Source: Azospirillum brasilense (GTDB lineage Bacteria; Pseudomonadota; Alphaproteobacteria; Azospirillales; Azospirillaceae). Taken from it: a stretch of 64,000 nucleotides of DNA. The position numbers and the translations under genes are program-made. The notes under the pieces are model-generated. The model was given only the letters and a program-made list of their open reading frames with translations. It was not told the DNA's origin and ran no database searches. Within the stretch, counting starts at the first letter, position 1. Each line of letters begins with the position of its first letter. The stretch lies in the NCBI RefSeq assembly GCF_003349955.1, contig NZ_QLKQ01000016.1:1-64000 (forward strand), given 5' to 3'. Shown piece by piece: positions 1-13,152 of the stretch.

Positions 1-136
1 GGGAGTTGCGCTGCAGCGGATCGTCCTCGACCACCAGAACCCGCCGCCCCGCCGGCCCGTCCCGCCGAAGCGTCCGGGCGCCTGTCGGGACGGCGGGTTC
101 TGGTGGTCGAGGACGATCCGCTGCAGCGCAACTCCC
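1..136. repeat. 46-bp perfect inverted repeat at the window edge
   Basis: Positions 1-46 are the exact reverse complement of 91-136, separated by a 44-base spacer (47-90). The pairing breaks at 47/90. The right arm is ordinary coding sequence, encoding the start of a receiver domain (VLVVEDDPLQRN), so the left arm looks like the inverted copy. The repeat reaches base 1 and may continue beyond the window. It could be a fold-back assembly artefact at a contig end or a genuine inverted duplication; the sequence alone does not decide. Confidence 0.95.
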
Positions 137-471
137 TGACCCTGCTGCTGGAGCAGGCCGGGGCCGGGGTGATGGCGGCCGACAGTTTCGATTCCGCCCT
201 CGCCGCCGCCCAGGCGACCCTCCAGGCGCCCTCGGCGATCCTCAGCGACTACCGGCTGCCCGGCGGCACCGACGGGCTGAGCGGCATCCAGACCCTGCGC
301 GGGGTGCTGGGCCGGGACGTCCCGGCCATCCTGCTGACCGGGGAACTGTCCGCCGAGCTGGTGCGCGCCGCCAAGGAGGCCGGCTGCCTCGTGCTGACCA
401 AGCCCGCCGCACCCAACCGCATCCTGTCCACCCTGGCGGAGCTGACCGCGGGCGCCGATGCGGCGGCGTGA
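1..471 (+). CDS. Receiver (REC) domain protein, 5' truncated; probably the C-terminal end of a hybrid histidine kinase
   Basis: The reading frame is open from base 1 and ends at 471. From about base 91 it encodes a complete CheY-like receiver: VVEDD acidic pocket near the start, probable phospho-acceptor Asp in ILSDYRLPGG (about base 247), and the switch Thr and Lys in ILLTGE and LTKPAA. The part before it is a Pro/Ala-rich linker, as is usual between a kinase core and an attached receiver, so I infer the tail of a hybrid kinase. A free-standing short regulator starting at a GTG at base 103 is possible but would lack its first beta strand. Residues encoded by bases 1-46 are doubtful because that stretch is an inverted copy of downstream sequence. 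Confidence 0.7.
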   Translation, partial: GSCAAADRPRPPEPAAPPARPAEASGRLSGRRVLVVEDDPLQRNSLTLLLEQAGAGVMAADSFDSALAAAQATLQAPSAILSDYRLPGGTDGLSGIQTLRGVLGRDVPAILLTGELSAELVRAAKEAGCLVLTKPAAPNRILSTLAELTAGADAAA

Positions 472-544
472 AGCCGCAGCGTGAGGCCCCGCTCCGCCGC
501 CGCTTCCCTTGGTGCGCGGCGCCCGCTTGCGCTACAGTCGCGCC

Positions 545-1243
545 ATGACCGAAGAAGACCAGCCCCACATCCTGGTCGTCGATGACGACACCCGCCTGCG
601 CGAGCTGCTGCGCAAGTATCTCGCCGGCAACGGCTTCCTGGTCGCCACCGCGAAGGACGCGGCGGAGGCGCGGGCCAAGCTGGCCGGGCTGGCCTTCGAT
701 CTGCTGGTGCTCGACATCATGATGCCGGGCGAGACCGGGCTGGAGCTGACCGAATCGCTGCGCCGGGAGCGCGACCTGCCGATCCTGCTGCTGACCGCGC
801 GGGGCGAGCCGGACGACCGCATCGCCGGGCTGGAGGCCGGGGCCGACGACTACCTCGCCAAGCCCTTCAACCCGCGCGAGCTGCTGCTGCGCATCAACTC
901 GATCCTGCGCCGTCAGGCCAGCCGCCCGGCGGACCCGGCGCCGCCGCAGCCAGTGAAGCTCGGCCCGATGATCTACCTGCCCGACCGCGACGAGCTGCGG
1001 GCGGGCGAGGAGGTGGTCCGGCTGACCACCGCGGAGGCCGGGCTGCTGCGCGTGCTCGCCACCGCCCCCGGCACCATCTTCTCGCGCGAGGAGCTGACGG
1101 AGCGCAGCAAGGTCGCCGGCAACGCCCGCACCATCGACGTGCAGGTGACCCGCCTGCGCCGCAAGATCGAACCCGACCCGCGGGAGCCGCGCTACCTGCA
1201 CACGGTGCGCGGCGAGGGCTATGTGTTGAGGCCGGACCCGTAA
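545..1243 (+). CDS. OmpR/PhoB-family response regulator
   Basis: 232-residue two-domain DNA-binding response regulator. The receiver (about 1-120) has acidic residues D13-D15, phospho-acceptor D57 in LLVLDIMMPG, T84 and K106 in YLAKPF. The C-terminal winged helix (about 140-230) has the usual LTTAEAGLLRVL opening and the RTIDVQVTRLRRKIE recognition segment, ending in VRGEGYVL. The ATG at 545 is preferred over the in-frame GTG at 509 because it starts just before the receiver fold. A sensor kinase begins 39 bases downstream, so the two form a classical OmpR/EnvZ-like pair in one transcript. The target genes cannot be told from sequence; osmotic or envelope sensing is only a family-based guess. 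Confidence 0.93.
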   Translation: MTEEDQPHILVVDDDTRLRELLRKYLAGNGFLVATAKDAAEARAKLAGLAFDLLVLDIMMPGETGLELTESLRRERDLPILLLTARGEPDDRIAGLEAGADDYLAKPFNPRELLLRINSILRRQASRPADPAPPQPVKLGPMIYLPDRDELRAGEEVVRLTTAEAGLLRVLATAPGTIFSREELTERSKVAGNARTIDVQVTRLRRKIEPDPREPRYLHTVRGEGYVLRPDP

Positions 1244-1282
1244 CGGGGCCGACGGAGCACCCAGAGCATCAGGACCAGGACC

Positions 1283-2644
1283 ATGACCACCGACACCGCC
1301 GCCGCACCGATGCCGATGCCGCGCCGCGAGCAGACGGGGCTGCTGAAGCGGTTCCTGCCCCGGACGCTGTTCGGCCGCTCGCTGCTGATCATCGTGACGC
1401 CGGTCATCCTGGCCCAGGCGGTGGCCACCTGGATCTTCTACGACCGCCACTGGGACACCATGACGAACCGGCTGGCCTTCGCGGTGGCCGGCGACATCGC
1501 CATGGTCATCGGCATGCTGGAGCATGACCCGACCCCGGAGGGGCGCAACTGGACGCTGGCCGCCACCGCCCGCAGCACCGACCTGATCGTGACGCTGGAG
1601 CCCGGCAGCACCCTGCCCGACCACCCGCCGAAGCTGCGCGGCATGCTGGAGAACACGCTGAGCAAGGCGCTGCACGAGCGGGTGCGGCGGCCCTTCGCCA
1701 TCAACACCCGGATCACCCGTGAATGGTACGAGATCCGCGTGCAGATGCCGGACGGCGTGCTGTCGGTGATGTCGCCGGAACGCCGCCTGTTCAGCCCGAC
1801 CAGCTACATCTTCATCCTGTGGATGGTCGGCTCGGCCCTGGTGCTGTTCACCGTCGCCATCATCTTCATGCGCAACCAGATCCGCCCCATCAAGCGGCTG
1901 GCCGCCGCCGCGGACGCGCTGGGCAAGGGCCGCGACGTGCGCAACTTCAAGCCGGAGGGGGCGACCGAGGTGCGGCAGGCCGCCGTCGCCTTCCTGCGCA
2001 TGCGCGAGCGCATCCACCGCCAGATCACCCAGCGGACGGAGATGCTGGCCGGCGTCAGCCACGACCTGCGCACGCCGCTGACCCGCATGAAGCTGGCGCT
2101 GGACATGATGGGCGACGGGCCGGAGGTCGATGAGCTTCTGACCGACGTCACCGAAATGGAGACGATGATCGAGGGCTATCTGGCCTTCGCCCGCGGCGAG
2201 GGGACGGAGGCCGTCCAGCCGACCGACCTGACCCGCATCCTGAACGAGGTGGTCTCCGGCGTGCGCCGCGAGGGGGCGGAGGTCGCCCTGGCCGCACCGG
2301 ACGGGCTGACCCTGCCGCTGCGCCCCAACGCGACGCGCCGCTGCCTCGCCAATCTGCTGTCCAACGCGCGGCGCCACGGCGACCGCATCTGGGTGCGGGC
2401 GGAGCGGGAGGACGGCTTCATCGACATCCTGGTGGACGACGACGGGCCGGGCATTCCGCAGGCGTCCCGCGACGACGTGTTCAAGCCCTTCTTCCGGCTG
2501 GACAGCTCCCGCAACCAGGCGACCGGCGGCGCCGGGCTGGGGCTGACCATCGCCCGCGACGTCGCCCGCAGCCACGGCGGCGACATCACGCTCAGCGACA
2601 GCCCCTACGGCGGCCTGCGCGTGCTGATCCGCCTGCCGGTGTGA
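1283..2644 (+). CDS. EnvZ-like sensor histidine kinase
   Basis: 453-residue inner-membrane sensor kinase, the cognate partner of the regulator just upstream. There are two membrane helices (about 33-53 and 173-196) flanking a periplasmic domain of about 120 residues. Then come a HAMP segment starting at RPIKRLAAAADALGKG, a HisKA domain with phospho-acceptor H260 in GVSHDLRTPLTRMK, and an HATPase with N box (NLLSNARRHG, about 357-366), G1 box (DDDGPGIP, about 385-392) and G2 box (GGAGLGLTIA, about 415-424). All catalytic motifs are intact. The length and layout match the EnvZ class. The ligand is not predictable from the short periplasmic domain. Confidence 0.93.
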   Translation: MTTDTAAAPMPMPRREQTGLLKRFLPRTLFGRSLLIIVTPVILAQAVATWIFYDRHWDTMTNRLAFAVAGDIAMVIGMLEHDPTPEGRNWTLAATARSTDLIVTLEPGSTLPDHPPKLRGMLENTLSKALHERVRRPFAINTRITREWYEIRVQMPDGVLSVMSPERRLFSPTSYIFILWMVGSALVLFTVAIIFMRNQIRPIKRLAAAADALGKGRDVRNFKPEGATEVRQAAVAFLRMRERIHRQITQRTEMLAGVSHDLRTPLTRMKLALDMMGDGPEVDELLTDVTEMETMIEGYLAFARGEGTEAVQPTDLTRILNEVVSGVRREGAEVALAAPDGLTLPLRPNATRRCLANLLSNARRHGDRIWVRAEREDGFIDILVDDDGPGIPQASRDDVFKPFFRLDSSRNQATGGAGLGLTIARDVARSHGGDITLSDSPYGGLRVLIRLPV

Positions 2645-2663
2645 GTTTTCATAGGAAGCCGCC

Positions 2664-3005
2664 ATGCCCGTCAGCCCCGACGAATACCGCCTCATGGACG
2701 TCCAGCAGGGCGGGTGCTGCTTCTACTGCGGGGAGCCGGTGGGGGCCAAGGCGACTTTCGACCACCTGATCCCGCTGGCCTACGGTGGACTCGACGCGGC
2801 GCCGAACGTCGTGCTGGCGCACCGCCGCTGCAACCAGCGCAAGGCCGACCGCCTGCCGACCCCGGAGGAGATCGACCGCTTCGTCACCCAGCGCCGCCGC
2901 AGCCAATTGGGCGTCTGGCCGCCGCTGCTCGCCCTGCGCGACGCCGAGCCGGGCGACGAGTGGATGACCGTCGCCCGCGCCATCGCGAAACTGAACGGAC
3001 TTTGA
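2664..3005 (+). CDS. HNH endonuclease-fold protein
   Basis: 113-residue protein with an HNH/zinc-finger nuclease core: CxxC at C19-C22, the DH motif at D33-H34 (FDHLIPLAYGG), N48, H53, and C56-N57 in RRCNQRK. The four cysteine positions fit the structural zinc of stand-alone HNH proteins, and the DH...N...H set is the metal-dependent catalytic core. It starts 19 bases after the sensor-kinase stop and may be co-transcribed with it, but the right flank is an AT-rich islet, so its role is unclear. No terminase, intein or restriction-modification partner is nearby. The target (DNA or RNA) is unknown. Confidence 0.85.
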   Translation: MPVSPDEYRLMDVQQGGCCFYCGEPVGAKATFDHLIPLAYGGLDAAPNVVLAHRRCNQRKADRLPTPEEIDRFVTQRRRSQLGVWPPLLALRDAEPGDEWMTVARAIAKLNGL

Positions 3006-3075
3006 AGACCGTCTGGCGCATTTGCCTTGATTGATTACCCAACAGCTCGCCCATGGGGGTGCGCCCACCGAGACA

Positions 3076-3930
3076 TCAAGTCCCGCAGTTGTAAACATTT
3101 CTTGTGTTGGCCGATACATATATGTTGGATGGAAAACCTGCGGATATCATCCTTATCCGAACATCGTCCGCGCTTTTCACTGTTGGAAATTTTCCGACAG
3201 CAACAACTATTTTATCATTTCCCAAAGTCGGGTCGCATATTATTGGGGTAAACTCTTGAAGATTTTTTGATTTCAGCGTTGCTGACGCCTGCTCAACGAA
3301 TGATGCGGCATATGGTCGCGCAGTATAGCTTGCTATTATTATTCTATACGCCACTTCCGCTGGAGCATCAGCGATGATTTCTTTGTCGTGGGCACCGGGC
3401 TTCGCTGTATTTATATTTATTTTATTTTGTTCGACTATTTTTCTTGCTACTTCTTCAGATATTTTTTCGATGTATAATTTCATTGATCGTGCAATTGCAT
3501 TGTCGAAATTTATCATATTGTCCGCAGAAGAATCACCATTTACACCCGCCACCATTATTTCAACAATTTTTCTTGATCCATCCTCACTGGATATATATCG
3601 CTTTGTTTCATTAATAATCAGCTGCCTAGACTCTTCCTGAAGCTGCTTATCGATCGCTTGCGCGATGTAACTTTTTACTCCAAAATATATACTGACAGAA
3701 ACACTAGCCAAGGCAATTGCCGAAATCACAGAAAACAATTTGAAATATTTTTCTACTTTTGAAAAGACCTCATCCTCGACCGCCGAAACGACGCCGTGCT
3801 TTATTAAATCGGATATATCTTTGCCTGATATGGAAAATCTTATCCCCGTATCTCCTGACACAAAGATTTCTTTTTTATCTGTCGGCATTTCCTTTTTATC
3901 TGATAGCAATTCGACATTCTCTTCAATCAT
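3076..3930 (-). CDS. Uncharacterised single-pass membrane protein with a C-terminal SPOR-like domain
   Basis: 284-residue protein of unknown function. Residues 1-60 are polar and cytoplasmic, 64-84 form one hydrophobic helix (FSVISAIALASVSVSIYFGV), 85-175 are mostly helical and charged, and 194-273 resemble a SPOR fold: two halves of the type YRIIIASYT...AASFVEQASATLKSK and IVVAVGKFPTVKSADDVRIRM. SPOR domains bind denuded peptidoglycan, so a periplasmic cell-wall-binding tail is plausible, but the match is by eye. The gene is strikingly AT-rich, with codons such as ATA, AAT and TTA, unlike every neighbour, which suggests horizontal acquisition. A good sigma-70 promoter precedes it. No partner gene is adjacent. 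Confidence 0.7.
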   Translation of the reverse strand: MIEENVELLSDKKEMPTDKKEIFVSGDTGIRFSISGKDISDLIKHGVVSAVEDEVFSKVEKYFKLFSVISAIALASVSVSIYFGVKSYIAQAIDKQLQEESRQLIINETKRYISSEDGSRKIVEIMVAGVNGDSSADNMINFDNAIARSMKLYIEKISEEVARKIVEQNKININTAKPGAHDKEIIADAPAEVAYRIIIASYTARPYAASFVEQASATLKSKNLQEFTPIICDPTLGNDKIVVAVGKFPTVKSADDVRIRMISAGFPSNIYVSANTRNVYNCGT

Positions 3931-4249
3931 AACGGGAGTCCATATCTTGACTATGCAAACAAGACAAAATAATCCTCTCGTTGATGTGTATTGTCAAGAA
4001 TGGTGGCCACCCACCTGAACACGCTAAAGACATTCATAATGGATTGATTTCGCGTGATTAATTTGCTTCTGTCGCATTGCGCGATCTTTGTGGGGATGCA
4101 TGGAAGATCGCTGGTCGGACCGTAAGGCCTGTGCGATGAACAAACCACACCATCAAAAGCACAAGTCCTTTCACGCACCCGCTTGACGGCGCCGCCGCCT
4201 TCTGGCCCGATCACCGGAACGATAAACAAGGTTAATTCGGGAGCGTTCG
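3931..4249. other. AT-rich intergenic stretch between two divergent genes
   Basis: 319 bases separate the membrane/SPOR-like gene (minus) from the FAD oxidoreductase (plus). The left part carries a sigma-70 promoter for the minus-strand gene. Base composition returns to the GC-rich norm near 4180. I see no convincing gene, terminator or repeat in the rest. A 92-codon minus-strand open frame across it has no coding features. Confidence 0.6.
3969..3997 (-). promoter_or_regulatory. Sigma-70-type promoter for the SPOR-like membrane protein gene
   Basis: Read on the minus strand: a consensus -35 TTGACA (3997-3992), a 17-base spacer, and a -10 GATTAT (3974-3969, four of six consensus bases). Transcription would start near 3962, about 30 bases before the ATG at 3930. 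Confidence 0.6.
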
Positions 4250-5428
4250 ATGGCGGATCGGTACGACGTCGTGATCGTCGGCGGTGGTGTGATGGGCTGC
4301 GCGGTCGCCTATTTCCTGGCGAACGACCCCGGCTTCGGCGGCAGCGTGGCGGTGGTGGAGCGGGATCCGACCTACCAGCGCGCCTCCTCCGCCCTGTCAG
4401 CCAGCTCGATCCGGCAGCAGTTCTCGACGCCGGCGAACATCGCCCTGTCGCAGTTCGGCCTGTCCTTCATCCGCAACGCGACGGAACATCTCTCCGTGGA
4501 CGGTGACCCGGTGGATCTGAGCCTGCGCGAGCCGGGCTATCTCTATCTGGCGACCGGGGCCGGGGCGGACATCCTGCGCCGGAACAACGCCATCCAGCTG
4601 TCCTGCGGCGCCGACGTGGCGCTGCTGTCGCCGGACGAGCTGGCCGCCCGCTTCCCCTGGCTGTCGGTGGACGGGATCTCCCTCGGTTCGCTCGGCCTCT
4701 CCGGGGAGGGCTGGTTCGACGGCTACAGCCTGATGCAGGCCTTCCGCCGCAAGGCCAAGGCGCTGGGCGTCGCCATGATCGCCGGGGAGGTCGCGGGCAT
4801 CGACACCGCCGACGGCAAGGTCACCGCGGTGCGTCTGGCCGATGGGCAACGGCTGTCCTGCGGGGTGGCGGTCAACGCCGCCGGGCCGCAGGCCCGCCGC
4901 GTCGCCACCATGGCCGGGGTGGACCTGCCGGTGTCGGCGCGCAAGCGCTGCGTCTTCGTGTTCGACTGCCGCGAGGAGCTGCCCGGCTGCCCGCTGGTCA
5001 TCGACCCCTCCGGCGTGTGGTTCCGGCCGGAGGGCAAGCAGTTCATCTGCGGCGCCCCGCCGCCCGCCGACCGCGATCCGGACACCGACGACCTGACGGT
5101 GGAGCACGACCTGTTCGATGAGACGATGTGGCCGGCGCTGGCCGAACGCGTCCCCGCTTTTGAGGCGATCAAGGTCACCAACGCCTGGGCCGGCTTCTAC
5201 GAATACAACGAGATCGACCAGAACGCCGTCATCGGGCCGCATCCGGACCTTCACAACTTCCTGTTCTGCAACGGCTTCAGCGGCCACGGCCTGCAACAGG
5301 CGCCGGGCGCCGGGCGCGGGCTGGCGGAGCTGATCGCGACCGGCGCCTACCGCAGCCTGAACCTGTCGGCCTTCGCCTACGACCGTCTGGTGGAGAACCG
5401 CCCCCTGCTGGAAACCAACGTCATCTGA
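4250..5428 (+). CDS. FAD-dependent oxidoreductase (DAO / glycine-D-amino-acid oxidase family)
   Basis: 392-residue flavoprotein of the DadA/SoxB/glycine-oxidase superfamily. The N-terminus has the dinucleotide-binding Rossmann motif VVIVGGGVMGCA (about 7-18) followed by the ribose-binding acidic residue in VVERDPTYQRASS. Middle segments (VNAAGPQARRVA) and the C-terminal flavin contact (FCNGFSGHGLQQAPGAGRG) are typical of DAO-fold enzymes that oxidise secondary or primary amines or 2-hydroxy acids with FAD. The length matches single-domain family members. It stands alone between the AT-rich islet and a repeat, so the substrate cannot be inferred from context. The ATG at 4250 immediately precedes the Rossmann strand. 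Confidence 0.88.
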   Translation: MADRYDVVIVGGGVMGCAVAYFLANDPGFGGSVAVVERDPTYQRASSALSASSIRQQFSTPANIALSQFGLSFIRNATEHLSVDGDPVDLSLREPGYLYLATGAGADILRRNNAIQLSCGADVALLSPDELAARFPWLSVDGISLGSLGLSGEGWFDGYSLMQAFRRKAKALGVAMIAGEVAGIDTADGKVTAVRLADGQRLSCGVAVNAAGPQARRVATMAGVDLPVSARKRCVFVFDCREELPGCPLVIDPSGVWFRPEGKQFICGAPPPADRDPDTDDLTVEHDLFDETMWPALAERVPAFEAIKVTNAWAGFYEYNEIDQNAVIGPHPDLHNFLFCNGFSGHGLQQAPGAGRGLAELIATGAYRSLNLSAFAYDRLVENRPLLETNVI

Positions 5429-5440
5429 AGGCATTCCAGT

Positions 5441-5580
5441 CCCTCTCCCGCCCCGGGAGAGGGTGCCCGCGCAGCGGGCGGGTGAGGGTAGAACAAGGAT
5501 CGAGGTGCTGATTCTCGGTGTTACCCTCACCCTTCCCGCGCTTTGCGCGGGCCCCTTCCCTCTCCCGAGACGGGAGAGGG
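5441..5580. repeat. Palindromic intergenic repeat, CCCTCTCCC type (paired copies)
   Basis: Two inverted units face each other: CCCTCTCCCG...GTGAGGGTA on the left and TACCCTCACCC...CGGGAGAGGG on the right, with inner GC-rich hairpins. The same end motif recurs after several other genes in this window. It may stabilise the 3' end of the oxidoreductase mRNA. Confidence 0.9.
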
Positions 5581-5602
5581 GATTGGCAGCCGGCGATTTT
5601 GC

Positions 5603-5627
5603 GGAACGGGCGCGAGCCCGGCCGGTT
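5603..5627 (+). promoter_or_regulatory. Possible EcfG-type general-stress promoter
   Basis: GGAAC at 5603-5607, 16 bases, then GGTT at 5624-5627. The alphaproteobacterial EcfG consensus is GGAAC-N16/17-CGTT, so one base differs. It lies about 40 bases before the small hydrophilic protein at 5668, the kind of gene often in that regulon. Short motif; tentative. Confidence 0.35.
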
Positions 5628-5667
5628 GATGGGGTTGACCATTCCGAACGGAGCATGAGGCCCCGCG

Positions 5668-5823
5668 ATGAAGCAGCCCCACACCGAAGAAACCGTCAAG
5701 CACACCGACGACCAGCAGAACACCGGCAACCACAAGAAGCCGGACGCCCCCGATGCGAAAGGTGCTGACCGCTTCGGCGGCACCCGCAAGGGCGCGGAGA
5801 ATGTGGAGCCGACCAAGGACTGA
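5668..5823 (+). CDS. Small hydrophilic hypothetical protein (51 aa)
   Basis: Short frame encoding 51 residues, starting MKQPHTEETVKHTDD and ending VEPTKD. It is highly polar, rich in Asp, Lys, Thr, Gln and Asn, without a hydrophobic segment, so it is probably disordered and soluble. Codon use matches neighbouring genes. A GGAAC-N16-GGTT element about 40 bases upstream suggests stress induction, as is common for such small proteins in alphaproteobacteria (inference). I do not recognise the family. Confidence 0.55.
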   Translation: MKQPHTEETVKHTDDQQNTGNHKKPDAPDAKGADRFGGTRKGAENVEPTKD

Positions 5824-5926
5824 CGCCGGGGGGCGGGCCTGGACCGAAGGGCTTGCACCGGCGGGGGTGGACGTGCCAAATCCCCTGGCGCGTCCATCTC
5901 CATTCAGCAGGTCGGGAGCCCCTCCC

Positions 5927-6178
5927 ATGGCTCACGCCATGTTCAAACGCTACAAGGTTCTGTTCACCCGCCCCCTGCCCGGCCTGCGTCCGGGCCGGCC
6001 CGAGCGCGACGCCATGGTGGACCGGCTCAAGCGCTTCGCCAGCCAGAACGGCATGGCCGGCGACCTTCACGCGATCGCGCCCAACGCCGGCTTCGGCATC
6101 CTGGAAATCCAGTGCACGGACAAGCTGGCCCGCCGCCTGAGCGATCTGTCCGAGGTCGAATCCGTCCTGGAGGCGTGA
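5927..6178 (+). CDS. Hypothetical protein (83 aa)
   Basis: 83 residues beginning MAHAMFKRYKVLFTRPLPG. The pattern is consistent with a compact alpha/beta fold: strand (YKVLFTR), a charged helix (ERDAMVDRLKRFASQNG), strands (LHAIAPNAGFGILEIQC) and a final helix ending LSEVESVLEA. No membrane segment or signal peptide. The ATG at 5927 is chosen; another ATG lies four codons downstream. It sits between two other very small genes and gives no pathway clue. Family not recognised. Confidence 0.6.
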   Translation: MAHAMFKRYKVLFTRPLPGLRPGRPERDAMVDRLKRFASQNGMAGDLHAIAPNAGFGILEIQCTDKLARRLSDLSEVESVLEA

Positions 6179-6210
6179 GCCCTGGCAGTCGGCCCTGCGA
6201 TGGCAGGCGC

Positions 6211-6351
6211 TTACGATGCGTTGGCTTCGTTGTCCTTCTTCGCTTTCTCCTGCTTCGCCCTGTCGTGATGCCACTTGATGGCGAAGAACATGCCCGTTCC
6301 CAAAACGATGATTTTGAATGGGAAGAAGACCAAAGGGAACCAGTCGTACAT
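6211..6351 (-). CDS. Very small single-pass membrane protein (46 aa)
   Basis: Starting at the ATG at 6351 the product is 46 residues: a short MYDWFPL N-terminus, one hydrophobic helix (about residues 6-27, VFFPFKIIVLGTGMFFAI) and a charged tail rich in Lys, Asp and Glu (HHDRAKQEKAKKDNEA). A GGAG motif lies directly against an upstream in-frame ATG (6360), too close to use, but nine bases from the ATG at 6351, so 6351 is the better start. Layout resembles small stress or regulatory membrane proteins. It lies just downstream of a DUF983 membrane-protein gene on the same strand. Function unknown. Confidence 0.55.
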   Translation of the reverse strand: MYDWFPLVFFPFKIIVLGTGMFFAIKWHHDRAKQEKAKKDNEANAS

Positions 6352-6405
6352 TTTGAACATCTCCAGGCTATGACACCGTCTATCGCCAAGGAAACCTGAC
6401 GACGG

Positions 6406-6840
6406 TCAGGTCGAGCGCGAGCTTATGTCGGCGGGCGGAGCCGCAGACGGGTGGGTTGGCGGGGCGGCGACGAAACGGGCCTCCTCGGCCTTGTAGACGT
6501 ACTGGCTGGCCACCAGCCACCCCTTCAGCGGCCGCAAGGGCGGCACACAGGTCAGCAACAGGAACGGCAGGGTCGTGACGAGGTGCACCCAGTAAGGGGC
6601 CTCGAACCTCACCTCGATCCAAAGCGCCAGGATGACCGTGGGAATCGAGGCGAAGCAGATGACGAAGAAGGCGGGGCCGTCGGCCGGATCGGCGTAGGAG
6701 TAATCCAGACCACAGACCTCGCAGTGGGAGCGCAGCGCCAGAAAACCTTTGAACAGATGACCCTGGCCGCAGCGTGGGCAGCGACCACGCGCGCCGGTGC
6801 TGAACGGGGGAAGAGGCGGCCACTCCGGTTCGGATGACAT
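6406..6840 (-). CDS. DUF983 family membrane protein with zinc-ribbon cysteines
   Basis: 144-residue protein of the DUF983 family common in alphaproteobacteria. The N-terminal half has two CxxC pairs (C21/C24 in RCPRCGQGHLFKGFL and C40/C43 in HCEVCGLDYSYADPADG), suggesting a small zinc ribbon. Two hydrophobic helices follow (about 57-75 and 84-103), then a Pro/Ala tail. The ATG at 6840 has a well-placed AAGGAA six bases upstream, so it is preferred to the ATG seven codons earlier. The molecular role is unknown; some relatives sit near cytochrome oxidase genes, but none is present here. Confidence 0.85.
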   Translation of the reverse strand: MSSEPEWPPLPPFSTGARGRCPRCGQGHLFKGFLALRSHCEVCGLDYSYADPADGPAFFVICFASIPTVILALWIEVRFEAPYWVHLVTTLPFLLLTCVPPLRPLKGWLVASQYVYKAEEARFVAAPPTHPSAAPPADISSRST

Positions 6841-6892
6841 CGCGTGTTCCTTCGGGGGCAATGGCAGGCAATGCCTGCATGCAATGCGTAAC

Positions 6893-6922
6893 CGTATGCA
6901 CCCTTGATACCGGCAATGTCAA
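6893..6922 (-). promoter_or_regulatory. Candidate sigma-70 promoter for the DUF983 gene
   Basis: On the minus strand: TTGACA (6922-6917), 18-base spacer, CATACG (6898-6893). The -35 box is perfect and the -10 weak. The expected start near 6886 leaves a leader of about 45 bases. Confidence 0.4.
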
Positions 6923-7102
6923 CTTGAATGCATCCAATGCACCGATGGCATTCATACAAAAAGGGAGGGCGGCCGGGGGCGAGGCTTGCGGGCGCGAGCG
7001 CCTCTACCTCCTGTTCAGTTGACGGGGCATCGGCTTGCGGCGGCGGCACAACGGGCCATTTTCAGTGTTTCAAAGCACAGATGCCGTCAGGAGCGTGCCT
7101 TC

Positions 7103-7417
7103 ATGAATCCCCGGTTGCTGGCCGAGGTGCTGGAACCCGTGCTGAACGCCGCGGAGAAGGACGACGCGGCGATGCTCGACGCCGTGAATCTGTCGGCGGA
7201 GGCGCTGGCCGCGCTCGGCGCGGTCATCCTCGACCGCGACGGGCGCCCGGCCGACGGCGTGTCCGACGAACGCGCGGTGGTCGCCGCGCTCAACACCCAC
7301 GCGCACACGCTGATGCAGTGCGGGCGGCTCGACGACGTGGTCGAGGCGCTGCAACTGGCCGAACGGATCGGCCGGCTGGGCCGCCTGCCCCACCATCCGC
7401 GCATGTCCGACGGCTAG
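7103..7417 (+). CDS. Hypothetical protein (104 aa)
   Basis: 104 residues from the ATG at 7103, which has a good AGGAG about ten bases upstream (7090-7094). Mostly helical and acidic (LLAEVLEPVLNAAEKDDAAMLDAVNLSAEALAALGAVIL), with no signal peptide, membrane helix or recognised motif. The gene ends about 80 bases before the giant trehalose gene and does not obviously belong to it, since a separate promoter-like element lies between them. Function unknown. Confidence 0.6.
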   Translation: MNPRLLAEVLEPVLNAAEKDDAAMLDAVNLSAEALAALGAVILDRDGRPADGVSDERAVVAALNTHAHTLMQCGRLDDVVEALQLAERIGRLGRLPHHPRMSDG

Positions 7418-7437
7418 CCACCTACGGTTAGGCGGGA

Positions 7438-7462
7438 GGAACACCGCACCGCCCCGGTTGTT
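7438..7462 (+). promoter_or_regulatory. Possible EcfG-type stress promoter before the trehalose genes
   Basis: GGAAC at 7438-7442, 16 bases, then TGTT ending at 7462; the consensus is GGAAC-N16/17-CGTT. A start near 7470 would leave about 28 bases before the TTG start codon. Trehalose synthesis is a known target of EcfG in several alphaproteobacteria, which supports the reading but does not prove it. Confidence 0.35.
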
Positions 7463-7497
7463 GTGCGAGCCGTGCCGCCCAACAGGGGAGACGTGTC

Positions 7498-13152
<5,655 letters not shown>

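Noticed and set aside
3951-4229. 92-codon minus-strand frame in the gap before the FAD oxidoreductase
   Set aside because: No ribosome-binding site, no fold-like pattern, and it overlaps the promoter region of the SPOR-like gene.
5441-5580. Palindromic repeats considered as CRISPR or transposon ends
   Set aside because: No regularly spaced direct repeats with unique spacers, and no transposase or terminal inverted repeat pair around a gene.
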